Of a DNA stretch of 35,785 bases, positions 24,642-34,183 are shown in pieces. The notes below the pieces were generated by a model. The model ran no database searches and was not told the DNA's origin. It saw only the letters and a list, made by a program, of their open reading frames with translations. The position numbers and the translations under genes were made by a program. Numbering within the stretch: the stretch's first letter is position 1; the number at the start of each line of letters is the position of its first letter. Source of the DNA: Caballeronia grimmiae (GTDB lineage: Bacteria > Pseudomonadota > Gammaproteobacteria > Burkholderiales > Burkholderiaceae); assembly GCF_000698555.1 (NCBI RefSeq), contig NZ_JFHE01000047.1:1-35785 (forward strand), read 5' to 3'.

Positions 24642-26006
24642 TTACACGACCGTCGCGAGCGCGAGGGTCAAACCCAGTCCCATGAGCGAGATGATGGTCT
24701 CCAGCAGCGACCATGTCTTGAACGTCTGCCCCACCGTCATCCCGAAGTATTCTTTGATCAGCCAGAAGCCGCCATCGTTCACGTGCGAGAAAATCAGCGA
24801 GCCGGAACCGGTCGCGAGCACGAGCAGCTCCGGGCTGACATGACCGCCCGCGGCCTGCGCGATCGGCGCGACGATGCCGCACGCGGTCGTCATCGCGACG
24901 GTGGCCGAGCCGGTTGCCAGACGGATCAGCGCGGCGACGAACCAGCCGAGCAACAGCGGCGACAGGCTCGCTTGTGTCGCGGTCGCAACGATCTGCTGCG
25001 AGATGCCGCTGTCACGCAACACTTGTCCGAAGCCGCCGCCCGCGCCGACGATCAGCGTAATGCCCGCGATCGGCGCCAGACAGTCGCCGCAGAACTTCTG
25101 AATCTGCTCGCGGTTGAAGCCCTGCTTTGCGCCGAAAGTCCAGAAGCTCACCAGCACCGCGATCAGCAGCGCGATATCCGATTGCCCGATGAAGCGCAGC
25201 AGATCGTTCGGCAGCGTCTTCGGCGTGAAGACGAGGTCGGCCCAGCTTCCGACCAGCATCAGGATGACCGGCAGCAAGATCGTGAACAGCGTGATGCCGA
25301 AGCTCGGCAGCTCCCGCTTCGACGCGCTGTCGCCATGCTTTTGCACGAACTGGTCCGCGAGCGCGTTAGTGTCCGGGAGCTTGATGTATCGATGAATCAG
25401 CAAGGCAAACAGCGGCCCCGCGACGATGGCCGTCGGCACACCAATGATCAATCCGTAAGCGATCGTCTTGCCGATATCCGCGTGATACGCCTGCACCGCG
25501 AGCAGCGCCGCAGGGTGCGGCGGAATCAGGCCATGCACGACCGACAGACCGGCGACCATAGGCAAACCGATCACGAGCAGCGACTTGCCGGTGCGGCGCG
25601 CGACGTTGAAAGCGATAGGAATCAGCAGCACGAAGCCGACTTCGAAGAACACCGGCAAGCCGACGATGATGGCGACGACCATCATCGCCCAATGGATGTT
25701 CTTCTCACCGAACAGGTTGATGAGCGTATTGGCGATGCGCTCGGCCCCGCCGGATTCCGCCATCATTTTGCCGAGCATCGTCCCCAAACCAACGACCACG
25801 GCGATGTGTCCGAGCGTGTTGCCATTGCCGGTTTCGAACGCCTTGACGATCTTGTCCATCGGCATGCCGACCGCAAGGCCAAGCAGCAGGGAAACGATCA
25901 AAAGGACGAGGAACGGATAAACCTTGTAGCGGGTGATCATCAGGATCAGAACCGCGATTGCGATGACTGCGTAGAGCAGCAGCATGCTCCCGTGGACGGC
26001 TGGCAT
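24642..26006 (-). CDS. Gluconate:H+ symporter, GntP family
   Basis: This is a 454-residue inner-membrane permease (about 440-450 in the family) with roughly 12 or more hydrophobic segments. The first two are at about residues 8-26 and 32-50. Typical blocks are GLIPPHPAALLAV, FEVGFVLLIPIAFNVARRTG, GAGGGFGQVLRDSG and the C-terminal FSHVNDGGFWLIKEYFGMT. The family brings in gluconate or related sugar acids with protons. Pairing with gluconokinase points to gluconate. The ATG is preceded by a near-perfect AAGGAGG site. Which paralogue (GntP, GntT or GntU) cannot be decided. Confidence 0.93.
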   Translation of the reverse strand: MPAVHGSMLLLYAVIAIAVLILMITRYKVYPFLVLLIVSLLLGLAVGMPMDKIVKAFETGNGNTLGHIAVVVGLGTMLGKMMAESGGAERIANTLINLFGEKNIHWAMMVVAIIVGLPVFFEVGFVLLIPIAFNVARRTGKSLLVIGLPMVAGLSVVHGLIPPHPAALLAVQAYHADIGKTIAYGLIIGVPTAIVAGPLFALLIHRYIKLPDTNALADQFVQKHGDSASKRELPSFGITLFTILLPVILMLVGSWADLVFTPKTLPNDLLRFIGQSDIALLIAVLVSFWTFGAKQGFNREQIQKFCGDCLAPIAGITLIVGAGGGFGQVLRDSGISQQIVATATQASLSPLLLGWFVAALIRLATGSATVAMTTACGIVAPIAQAAGGHVSPELLVLATGSGSLIFSHVNDGGFWLIKEYFGMTVGQTFKTWSLLETIISLMGLGLTLALATVV

Positions 26007-26212
26007 GACGCCTCCTTGATTTTGTTGAGGTTATTCGCGCTTTAATGCGTTCGCCGTTGCTGCACCGCATTCAAAAGCGGTGTCCGACAAAGCGATGACG
26101 GGCGCTGGGCAACGGAATTCTACTTGTAAGCGCGCGAAATGACTGCTTTGGGCAGCCTAACGCGGGTTGCCGTGTGTGCCTACGACGCAGAGGCGGGGTT
26201 AAGGCGAAAAAA
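26007..26212 (-). promoter_or_regulatory. Leader and promoter region of the gluconate operon
   Basis: On the minus strand a TAGAAT (26117-26122) could be a -10, but no matching -35 is clear. A hairpin, CACCGC with GCGGTG (26063-26068 / 26077-26082), lies in the presumed leader. I could not identify a regulator operator. Confidence 0.3.
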
Positions 26213-26240
26213 AAACCGACGTTCGATTGAACGTCGGTTT
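26205..26240 (-). terminator. Rho-independent terminator after the small lipoprotein gene
   Basis: On the minus strand AAACCGACGTTC and GAACGTCGGTTT form a perfect 12-bp stem (26213-26224 with 26229-26240) with a 4-base loop. It continues into a nine-T run. It ends transcription coming from the adhesin/lipoprotein side about 45 bases after the lipoprotein stop. Confidence 0.93.
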
Positions 26241-26285
26241 GGGGAAACGTCACGAGCCGCGATGGCTCGTTTCAATCTTAACGCG

Positions 26286-26594
26286 TTAACGCGCCGGCGC
26301 GGATCGTACCGCGCTGCTGCAAGTGAAGTCGAGTTGACGTGCACTGCTTCCGCCCTGCCTGACGCGGGAATCGTCCAGTGCTTGAACCGGGACAACCTGG
26401 CTACCTTGGCAGATTTCCGCAGCCTTGGCCATGCACGATTGCTGCGATTCAACGAGGCCGGAGCAAGTAACGCGATAGGCCTGCTGCTGTCCTGCGATGT
26501 TCAGCTTGTGTGCCGTGTGAGTCATGCCTGTGTCGGTCGTGCAGGCAGACACGAGCCCGAGAGCGGTAATTACCGCGATAAGAAGTTTCGACAT
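26286..26594 (-). CDS. Small lipoprotein downstream of the adhesin
   Basis: The gene encodes 102 residues. The N-terminus MSKLLIAVITALGLVSAC is a lipoprotein signal with the acylated cysteine at 18, followed by TTDTG. Residue +2 after Cys is Thr, so it is probably sorted to the outer membrane. The mature part has four further cysteines (TCSGL, QSCMAKAAEICQG, FTCSS), suggesting two disulfides. The Cys-X-X-Lys-Ala-Ala-Glu-X-Cys pattern is common in small proteobacterial lipoproteins of unknown role. A GGA lies about 11 bases before the ATG. It follows the large adhesin gene by 102 bases on the same strand and ends before a strong terminator, so the two may be co-transcribed. I cannot name a function. 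Confidence 0.75.
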   Translation of the reverse strand: MSKLLIAVITALGLVSACTTDTGMTHTAHKLNIAGQQQAYRVTCSGLVESQQSCMAKAAEICQGSQVVPVQALDDSRVRQGGSSARQLDFTCSSAVRSAPAR

Positions 26595-26634
26595 CAAGTG
26601 AGTTCCAGCTAAGTCTGTACGAATGGAGGGCAGC

Positions 26635-26688
26635 GTCCGGGCAGCCCATGATGCGGACCGCCCGGACATCCGGAGCGTTAGCTCCGGA
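26635..26688 (-). repeat. Two consecutive hairpins in the adhesin 3' region
   Basis: Just after the adhesin stop, TCCGGAGC and GCTCCGGA pair around a 4-base loop (26669-26688). A second stem then forms between GCCCGGAC (26660-26667) and GTCCGGGC (26635-26642). Neither is followed by a T-run on the minus strand, so they may act as RNA 3'-end protection or partial attenuation rather than simple termination. Confidence 0.5.
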
Positions 26689-26696
26689 CCCGCCTG

Positions 26697-29600
26697 TTAC
26701 CACCGATACGAGGCATTTGCGCCATACACCGTTCCGCTACGAGTCGAACCCGCGCCAGCCTTCAGCACCAGGTTCTGCGTAACGCGCAGATTCACCGCGA
26801 CCGCCGCTGCCGCATACCCTTGATACGTCGCAGCACCCACACCGACGGACATGTTCTTGTCCTGATCCATGTTCGGGATCATGGCCAATGCCGTAGCCGC
26901 AGCAATGCCGGAGTAGGCGTTGCGGCCCACTTCAGTGACGGACCCCTGCATGCCGCTCAGCGCGTTGTCTGTGTAGCTCTTGGACTCCGCGACCGCGTCG
27001 TTCAACTGGCTGACATTGACCAGATCCGTGCCTTCCGTACCGGCCTTCACGTTGGTGATCTGGCGCTCGCCGCCCGCAGAACCGACCGACACCGTGTTAG
27101 CGCGGTCGGCCACGGAACTCGCACCCAGGGCTACGGAATCGTCCGCCGTTGCCTGGCTGTTCGCGCCGATCGCTATCGAATTGGCACCGCTCGCAACCGC
27201 GCCTGCGCCGTGAGCAACAGAATTTTCACCCGTTGCCTTCGCGTTCGCACCGCTTGCCACCGAGTACCTGCCGCTTGCGACGGCCGCCTCGGTAACAGGA
27301 TTGCCGTCCGCAGTGAAGAACGCATCGGTGGACGCAGCGACGGCGTTCTTCATCGCGTCGGAGAGTGCGTCCAATTGGGCCTTGTTGGCCAAATCGGTCG
27401 GCGCGACACCAGCGGCGACGTTGTGGATGGTCGTGCCGTCCTCACCGCTCAGCGTAATGCTGCTGTAGTCGGTTTCGCCCGTTGCGGTCGTGTCGAACGT
27501 GACGGCCGGCTTGAACGCACCGGTCTTGGCGTCAGTCGGCGCGATCTGCTTCAACTGCCCCACCGTGGCGACGTCATCATCATTGATACCGTCTGCAATG
27601 TGGGTGATCCGCAGATCGCCACCGGTCGCACTGCCGAAGGACACGGTGTTCTTCTCATCGGCCAAGGAGTTGGTACCGATCGCGACGGCGTTCTCGGCCG
27701 TTGCGCGGGCGTTACCGCCGATGGCGATGGAGTTCTTACCGGTTGCTTCCGAATCGGGCATGTCCTCATCCATGTTGGCATGGAAGTACTTCATGCCCTC
27801 GCCACCCGCCATGGTGCTCATCGTCGTCGACATGCTGGTGATGTCGTCGATGACGGTGCTCATGGCCGTCGACATCGAATTCATGCCGGTGGACAGCGAG
27901 CTGATACCCGTGGACAGCGAGCTGATGCTCGTTGACGTCGAGGTCGACAGCGAGTTGAAGCCGGTGGACAGCGAGCTGACGCCCGTGGACAGCGAGCTGA
28001 CGCCCGTGGACAGCGATTCGATACCCGTCGACAGCGAGGTGACCGCGGTCGAAGTCGAGGTCGACAGCGAGCTGACACCCGTGGACAGCGAGTTGACGCC
28101 TGTAGACAGCGAGTCGAGAGCGGTCGAAGCCGAGGTCGACAGCGAAGTTACGCCCGTGGACAGTGAATCGACGGCCGTCGAACTCGAGGTCGACAGCGAG
28201 TTCACGCCCGTCGACAGCGAATCGACGCCCGTCGACAGCGAGTTGACTGCGGTCGAGGTCGAGGTCGACAGCGAGTTTACGCCCGTCGACAGCGAGTCGA
28301 CACCGGTCGACAGCGAGTCGATGGCCGTGGAAGTCGAGGTCGACAGCGAGTTCACGCCCGTGGACAACGAGTCGATACCCGTGGACAGCGAGTCAACACC
28401 CGTGGACAGCGAGTTGATCGCAGTCGAAGTCGAGGTCGACAACGAGTTCACGCCCGTGGACAGCGAGTCAACGCCGGTCGACAGCGAATTGAACGCCGTC
28501 GAAGTCGAGGTCGACAGCGAATTCACGCCCGTGGACAGCGAGTCAACACCTGTCGACAGCGAATCGAATGCCGTCGAAGTAGAAGTCGACAACGAATTCA
28601 CGCCGGTTGAGAGCGAGTCGATACCCGTCGACAGCGAGTCGACAGCGGTCGAAACCGAGGTCGACAGCGAAGTCACGCCCGTGGACAGTGAATCGACCGC
28701 CGTGGAGGTCGAGGTCGACAGCGAGTTCACGCCCGTCGACAGCGAATCGACGCCCGTCGACAACGAATTGACCGCAGTCGAAGTCGAGGTCGACAGCGAG
28801 TTCACGCCCGTGGAGAGCGAATCGACGCCCGTCGACAGCGAATTGACCGCGGTGGAGGTCGACGTCGACAGCGAGTTCACGCCCGTCGACAGCGAGTCAA
28901 CACCCGTCGACAGCGAGTCAACACCCGTGGACAGCGAATCGATTGCCGTGGAGGTCGACGTCGACAGCGAGTTCACGCCCGTCGAGAGCGAGTCAACACC
29001 CGTGGACAGCGAATCGAATGCGGTCGAAGTCGAGGTCGACAACGAATTCACGCCAGTCGAGACCGAATCAACGCCCGTCGACAGCGAGTCAATCGCGGTC
29101 GAAGTCGAGGTCGACAGCGAAGTCACGCCCGTCGACAGCGAGTCAACACCCGTCGACAACGAATCGAATGCCGTCGAAGTCGAGGTCGACAGCGAAGTCA
29201 CGCCCGTCGACAGTGAATCGACCGCCGTCGAGGTCGAGGTCGACAGCGAGTTCACGCCCGTCGACAGCGAATCGACGCCCGTCGACAGCGAATTGACCGC
29301 GGTCGAGGTCGACGTCGACAGCGAGTTCACGCCCGTCGACAGCGAATCAACACCCGTCGACAGCGAGTCAACACCCGTGGACAGCGAGTCGATCGCCGTC
29401 GAGGTCGAAATCGACAGCGAGTTCACGCCCGTGGACAGCGATTCGATACCCGTCGACAGCGAGGTGACTGCAGTCGAAGTCGAGGTCGACAGGGAGTTCA
29501 CGCCCGTCGACAGCGAGTCAACACCCGTCGACAGCGAGTTGATCGCCGTGGAGGTCGACGTCGACAGCGAGTTCACGCCCGTCGACAGCGAGTCAACACC

Positions 29601-32600
29601 CGTGGACAGCGAGTCGATTGCGGTCGAAGTCGAAGTCGACAGCGAGTTCACGCCCGTCGACAGCGAATCGACCGCCGTCGAAGTCGAAGTCGACAGCGAG
29701 TTCACGCCCGTCGACAGCGAATCGACGCCCGTCGACAGCGAGTCGACTGCGGTCGAGGTCGAGGTCGACAACGAGTTGATGCCCGTGGACAGCGAGTCGA
29801 CACCCGTGGACAGCGAGTTCACTGCGGTCGAGGTCGAGGTCGACAGCGAGTTCAGGCCCGTGGACAACGAGCTAACACCCGTGGAGAGCGAGCTGACACC
29901 CGTGGACAGCGAATTGAGACCCGTGGAAGTCGAGGTCGACAGCGAAGTCACGCCCGTGGACAGCGAGTCAACGCCCGTCGACAGCGAATTGACCGCAGTC
30001 GAAGTCGAGGTCGACAGCGAGTTCACGCCCGTGGACAGCGAGTCAACGCCCGTCGACAGCGAATTGACCGCAGTCGAAGTCGAGGTCGACAGCGAGTTCA
30101 TGCCCGTGGACAGCGAGTCAACACCGGTGGACAGCGAGTTGATGCCTGCCGAAGTGGAGGTCGACAGCGACGTCACGCCCGTGGACAGCGAATTGACCGC
30201 CGTGGAAGTCGAGGTCGACAGCGACGTCACGCCCGTCGAAAGCGAAGTCACGCCCGTGGACAGCGAATTGACCGCCGTGGAAGTCGAGGTCGACAGCGAG
30301 TTCACGCCCGTCGAGAGCGAACTGACGCCCGTCGACAAGGAATTGGCCGCCGTGGAAGTCGAGGTCGACAGCGAGTTCACGCCCGTGGACAGCGAGTTAA
30401 CACCCGTGGAGAGCGAGTTGACGCCCGTCGACAGCGAATTGATAGCCGTTGAGGTGGAGGTCGACAGCGAGTTCACGCCCGTGGACAGCGAGTCAACGCC
30501 CGTCGACAGCGAATTGATCGCGGTCGAGGTCGAGGTCGACAGCGAGTTCACGCCAGTCGACAGCGAGTTCACGCCGGTCGACAGCGAGTCGATTGCGGTC
30601 GAGGTCGAGGTCGACAGCGAGTTGACGCCCGTGGACAGCGAGTCAACACCCGTGGACAGCGAGTTGATGCCCGTCGAAGCCGAGCTCGACAGCGACGTCA
30701 CGCCCGTGGACAGCGAATCTACCGCCGTGGAAGTCGAGGTCGACAGCGAGTTCACGCCCGTCGACAGCGAGTCGACGCCCGTCGACAACGAATTGATTGC
30801 CGTGGAAGTCGAGGTCGACAGCGAATTCACGCCCGTCGAGACCGAATTAACGCCGGTCGACAACGAATTGACCGCCGTGGAGGTCAAGGTCGACAGCGAA
30901 TTCACGCCCGTGGACAGCGAGTCAACACCCGTCGAGAGCGAGTTGACACCCGTGGACAGCGAGTTAATCGCGGTGGAGGTCGAGGTCGACAGCGAGTTCA
31001 CGCCCGTCGACAGCGAACTCACGCCCGTCGAGAGCGAATTGATAGCCGTGGAGGTCGACGTCGACAGCGAGGTCACACCCGTCGACAGCGAGTCGACGCC
31101 GGTCGACAGCGAGTTGATCGCGATCGAAGTCGAAGTCGACAACGAGTTGACGGTCGTCGAGACCGAATCGACACCCGTCGACAGCGAGTTGATGGCCGTC
31201 GAAGTCGAAGTGGACAACGAAGTCATGCCCGTGGACAACGAGTCGACCGCCGTGGAAGTCGACGCCGACAGCGAGTTCACACTGGTGGAGACCGAGTCGA
31301 CGCCCGTCGACAGCGAATTGATCGCCGTGGAGGTCGAGGTCGACAGCGAGCTGACGCCCGTCGACAGCGAGTCGATGCCCGTCGACAGCGAGCTGACCGC
31401 AGTCGAAGTCGAGGTCGACAGGGAGTTCACGCCCGTGGACAGCGAGTTCACGCCCGTGGACAGCGAGTTCACGCCCGTGGACAGCGAATTGATTGCCGTG
31501 GAGGTTGAGGTCGACAGCGAGCTCACGCCCGTCGAGAGCGAGTTGACACCCGTCGACAGCGAGCTGAATGCGGTCGACGTCGAGGTTGACAGCGAGTTCA
31601 GCCCCGTCGACACCGAGTTCACGCCCGTGGACAGCGAGTCAACGCCAGTGGACAGCGAGTTGATTGCCGTCGAAGTCGAGGTCGACAGCGAATTCACGCC
31701 CGTGGACAACGAATTAACGCCGGTCGACAGCGAGTTCACGCCCGTCGACAGCGAGTTCACGCCCGTCGACAGCGAGACGACCGCCGTGGAGTTCGACGTC
31801 GACAGCGAGTTCAAACCTGTGGAGAGCGAGTCGACGCCGGCGGCGAGCGAGTCGAGGTCGCCATTCGAGCTCGACATGGCAGAGGACAGCGAGTCCAAGC
31901 CCGTGGACGTCGAACTTGACAGCGAGGTCAACTGGCTAAAGTTCACCGCATCCAGCGGGTCAGTGCCAGCCGCCACGTTCGTCACTTTCACCGCTGGACC
32001 GCCCGCGAGACCGAGCCTGACCGTCGAATGCGACGAGTCCGTGTACATCACCGCGTCTTTCAACACCGTCGACAAACCACCAATCGTGCTGTTCGTGGTG
32101 CTCAAACCGGACGACAACACCCCAATCGTGCTGTTGGTCGTTGTGAGGCCCGTCGACAGCGTGTTCGCCTCATTCGAAAGCGAAGTGATGTTGCTGTTGG
32201 TCGTGGAAAGCCCAGTGGACAAGCTGGTGATGGCGCTGTTAGCCGTGCTCAAACCAGTCGACAGCGAATTGATTCCAGTCGACGTAGACGTAGACAGCGA
32301 AACCACACCAGTCGAGAAACTATCGACCGCGCTGTTCGTCGTGCTCAAGCCGGTCGAAAGCGAGTTGACCGCCGTGTTGGTGGTGCTCATACCGCTCGAC
32401 ACGCCTGCGACCACTGCGTTCGTCGAGCTAAGGCCGGTCGAAACGCTCGTGATAGCAGTGTTCGTCGTGCTGAGTTCGCTCGACAGGCTGTTCACTTCCG
32501 TGACGGTCGCGCTGAGGCTCGCTGAGAAACTGTTTACGGCGGTATCGGTCGTGCTCAAGCTGAGCGACACGCTGCTCACTCCCGTCTGCACCGTGCCTGC

Positions 32601-33851
32601 GAACGTTGAAAGACTGTCAACTGAAGTCGAGACGGAGCTCAGAGTCGTAGACAGTCCGTTCACCACGCCTTGGGTAGTGCTCAGGCCCGACGAAAGGATG
32701 GTGATCTTGCTGCCGATGGTGCTCAGCGAACCCGAAAGACCGCTCACCGCGGCGCTGTTCGTGCTCGCGCTTGCGACGATGGAAGAGATCGACGTATTGA
32801 GTGTGCTCAAGCTTGCCGCGACCGGTGCCGTTGCGCTCGAGAGCGATGCAAACCCGGTAGTAAGCGACGTGAAATTCGAGTCTGCGAACGACGCAAGCGA
32901 ATCGAAGCCGGTGGAAATGGAAGTAGACAGCGAGGTCAGATCCAGGTCGCCTTGGGTGATCAACGGTTCCAGCCCATCAGTCATCGTGGAGGAGTTCGCG
33001 ATCGTTGCGCCGGTCTGATCCACCCTGCTCGCCACCGTCGACAGACTGTTCGACATTGAACTCCACGCCGTTGAAAGCGAGGTCAGACCCGAAGCGGGGT
33101 CGTTCGTGAGCTGAGTACTCAGCGAGTTCACCATGGTCGAGGCGCTTGTGGACAGCGAGTTCCACTTAGCCGGAATCGGGGCCAAGCTCGCGGAGACCGA
33201 ATTAATCCCAGTGGACATCGAGCTGACGGCCGTAGAAAGCATCGTCGATACCGATCTCGATGTCCCGTCGGTCACAGCGAACGCCTGATTACCGTTGACC
33301 GCATGCGTGTCGCCGGCAGCTGTTACACCACCGCCGACATTGGAAAGCTTTGATTTAGTGAAATTTACGGAAGGTGCATTAAATGTAATTGCCTTATTGG
33401 CCCCGACGCCCCACTGTCCATAAGTTTCGATAAGGCTAGTGGCTGTTTGGAGGGGCACCGCGCCATAGCCGGTGGGACCGCCGCCAGCAGTAATCATCAG
33501 CCCGCCCGCGTTCCAGGTTTGACCGGAAACAGTCGTACAGTCAAGGCTCGTTAGGCCAGTCGGCGTATACCCGCTACTACTAGGACAGATCAAAAACGAG
33601 GGGGTATTCGTAATGGCCAAGGCCTGATCTCCTCCCGCGAGACCGAACATGACCGTCATCGAAGCGCCAATGGTAGTAGCCACCATACGCTTCTTTCTTA
33701 TTAATGATACGTCCGCCGCAGCATCGTTCGGGTGAACCGATCCGCGGTCCACACCGGCAGAGGCCTGCTTGCCACGAGCCATCGCGGTTTCCGCAACCGC
33801 GACAAACGTACCTACACTTTCATTCCAAATACTGCGGTATGACTTATTCAT
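26697..33851 (-). CDS. Giant trimeric autotransporter adhesin (YadA family), 2384 residues
   Basis: This is a surface fibre secreted by the type Vc route. The N-terminal extended signal peptide region is MNKSYRSIWNESVGTFVAVA, and the Sec signal hydrophobic part (about 55-78) ends in QALA. A beta-rich N-terminal domain spans about 80-200, and irregular coiled stalk about 200-600. A neck (VTNVAAGTDPLDAVNFSQL) lies near 620-640. An extremely regular stalk follows at about 650-2003, built of SLSTGV[DNST] heptads and SLSTSTSTA[IVF][ND] hendecads. YadA-head repeats and necks (about 2020-2300) include NSIAIGGNARATAENAVAIG. The C-terminal four-strand membrane anchor (about the last 70) ends in Trp. 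No clear promoter or ribosome site was found upstream. A paralogue lies directly upstream. Confidence 0.95.
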   Translation of the reverse strand: MNKSYRSIWNESVGTFVAVAETAMARGKQASAGVDRGSVHPNDAAADVSLIRKKRMVATTIGASMTVMFGLAGGDQALAITNTPSFLICPSSSGYTPTGLTSLDCTTVSGQTWNAGGLMITAGGGPTGYGAVPLQTATSLIETYGQWGVGANKAITFNAPSVNFTKSKLSNVGGGVTAAGDTHAVNGNQAFAVTDGTSRSVSTMLSTAVSSMSTGINSVSASLAPIPAKWNSLSTSASTMVNSLSTQLTNDPASGLTSLSTAWSSMSNSLSTVASRVDQTGATIANSSTMTDGLEPLITQGDLDLTSLSTSISTGFDSLASFADSNFTSLTTGFASLSSATAPVAASLSTLNTSISSIVASASTNSAAVSGLSGSLSTIGSKITILSSGLSTTQGVVNGLSTTLSSVSTSVDSLSTFAGTVQTGVSSVSLSLSTTDTAVNSFSASLSATVTEVNSLSSELSTTNTAITSVSTGLSSTNAVVAGVSSGMSTTNTAVNSLSTGLSTTNSAVDSFSTGVVSLSTSTSTGINSLSTGLSTANSAITSLSTGLSTTNSNITSLSNEANTLSTGLTTTNSTIGVLSSGLSTTNSTIGGLSTVLKDAVMYTDSSHSTVRLGLAGGPAVKVTNVAAGTDPLDAVNFSQLTSLSSSTSTGLDSLSSAMSSSNGDLDSLAAGVDSLSTGLNSLSTSNSTAVVSLSTGVNSLSTGVNSLSTGVNSLSTGVNSLSTSTSTAINSLSTGVDSLSTGVNSVSTGLNSLSTSTSTAFSSLSTGVNSLSTGVSSLSTSTSTAINSLSTGVNSLSTGVNSLSTGVNSLSTSTSTAVSSLSTGIDSLSTGVSSLSTSTSTAINSLSTGVDSVSTSVNSLSASTSTAVDSLSTGMTSLSTSTSTAINSLSTGVDSVSTTVNSLSTSTSIAINSLSTGVDSLSTGVTSLSTSTSTAINSLSTGVSSLSTGVNSLSTSTSTAINSLSTGVNSLSTGVDSLSTGVNSLSTLTSTAVNSLSTGVNSVSTGVNSLSTSTSTAINSLSTGVDSLSTGVNSLSTSTSTAVDSLSTGVTSLSSSASTGINSLSTGVDSLSTGVNSLSTSTSTAIDSLSTGVNSLSTGVNSLSTSTSTAINSLSTGVDSLSTGVNSLSTSTSTAINSLSTGVNSLSTGVNSLSTGVNSLSTSTSTAANSLSTGVSSLSTGVNSLSTSTSTAVNSLSTGVTSLSTGVTSLSTSTSTAVNSLSTGVTSLSTSTSAGINSLSTGVDSLSTGMNSLSTSTSTAVNSLSTGVDSLSTGVNSLSTSTSTAVNSLSTGVDSLSTGVTSLSTSTSTGLNSLSTGVSSLSTGVSSLSTGLNSLSTSTSTAVNSLSTGVDSLSTGINSLSTSTSTAVDSLSTGVDSLSTGVNSLSTSTSTAVDSLSTGVNSLSTSTSTAIDSLSTGVDSLSTGVNSLSTSTSTAINSLSTGVDSLSTGVNSLSTSTSTAVTSLSTGIESLSTGVNSLSISTSTAIDSLSTGVDSLSTGVDSLSTGVNSLSTSTSTAVNSLSTGVDSLSTGVNSLSTSTSTAVDSLSTGVTSLSTSTSTAFDSLSTGVDSLSTGVTSLSTSTSTAIDSLSTGVDSVSTGVNSLSTSTSTAFDSLSTGVDSLSTGVNSLSTSTSTAIDSLSTGVDSLSTGVDSLSTGVNSLSTSTSTAVNSLSTGVDSLSTGVNSLSTSTSTAVNSLSTGVDSLSTGVNSLSTSTSTAVDSLSTGVTSLSTSVSTAVDSLSTGIDSLSTGVNSLSTSTSTAFDSLSTGVDSLSTGVNSLSTSTSTAFNSLSTGVDSLSTGVNSLSTSTSTAINSLSTGVDSLSTGIDSLSTGVNSLSTSTSTAIDSLSTGVDSLSTGVNSLSTSTSTAVNSLSTGVDSLSTGVNSLSTSSSTAVDSLSTGVTSLSTSASTALDSLSTGVNSLSTGVSSLSTSTSTAVTSLSTGIESLSTGVSSLSTGVSSLSTGFNSLSTSTSTSISSLSTGISSLSTGMNSMSTAMSTVIDDITSMSTTMSTMAGGEGMKYFHANMDEDMPDSEATGKNSIAIGGNARATAENAVAIGTNSLADEKNTVSFGSATGGDLRITHIADGINDDDVATVGQLKQIAPTDAKTGAFKPAVTFDTTATGETDYSSITLSGEDGTTIHNVAAGVAPTDLANKAQLDALSDAMKNAVAASTDAFFTADGNPVTEAAVASGRYSVASGANAKATGENSVAHGAGAVASGANSIAIGANSQATADDSVALGASSVADRANTVSVGSAGGERQITNVKAGTEGTDLVNVSQLNDAVAESKSYTDNALSGMQGSVTEVGRNAYSGIAAATALAMIPNMDQDKNMSVGVGAATYQGYAAAAVAVNLRVTQNLVLKAGAGSTRSGTVYGANASYRW
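27840..31900 (-). repeat. Tandem 21/33-bp coding repeats of the adhesin stalk
   Basis: About 4 kb of imperfect tandem repeats encodes 7-residue SLSTGVx and 11-residue SLSTSTSTAxx units, commonly grouped as 7+7+11 (75 bp). On the given strand the motif reads as repeated GTCGACAGCGAGT with GTC/GTG alternation. Synonymous changes between copies show it is old enough to have diverged. The second adhesin shares it. Confidence 0.9.
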
Positions 33852-34183
33852 AAACCGATTCGACTCACTTCATGCAAAGCGGCGCTTGCAGAGAAGAAAA
33901 ATTAGAAACACCTTTGACCACGGAACAGAATATGCCAATGCGCCCGGGGCCTGAAGCGGACATATCCTAAAGTCCACTCGCCCACGGAAATGCGGCATTT
34001 GGGATTATTCTGATTGCGCATACATTCGATTCTCTTGTTCAAATCGACAGGTGTTGACTTTTCCCACCTAGGTATTTCCCAGCTTGCCAAGTAGCAGCAA
34101 ATACACAACCGCACACATATGGATTAATGGAAACGGTGCACCTGTGCATCGCTGTCCGCACCAACTTTGATACTCAAAAAAAA
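33852..34183. other. AT-richer spacer upstream of the adhesin
   Basis: About 330 bases with visibly lower GC than the surroundings. It must hold the promoter of the adhesin gene unless transcription reads through from the paralogue, but I found no convincing -35/-10 pair or ribosome site (only GAAGTGAG about 17 bases before the ATG). Short open frames here look like noise. Confidence 0.4.

Noticed and set aside
26139..26612. A plus-strand frame across the small lipoprotein gene
   Set aside because: It runs through a strong terminator hairpin and lacks a ribosome site. The opposite strand has a clear lipoprotein signal.
27840..31900. Regular repeats that could suggest a CRISPR array
   Set aside because: Repeats are in-frame coding units of 21 and 33 bp without unique spacers and continue as one protein.
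27490..33018. An 1842-codon open frame on the plus strand rich in TPVDSES and VEVEVDSE repeats
   Set aside because: It is the antisense of the adhesin stalk. The repeat codons happen to lack stops in that frame, no ribosome site or domain supports it, and the minus-strand frame has a signal region, necks and membrane anchor.
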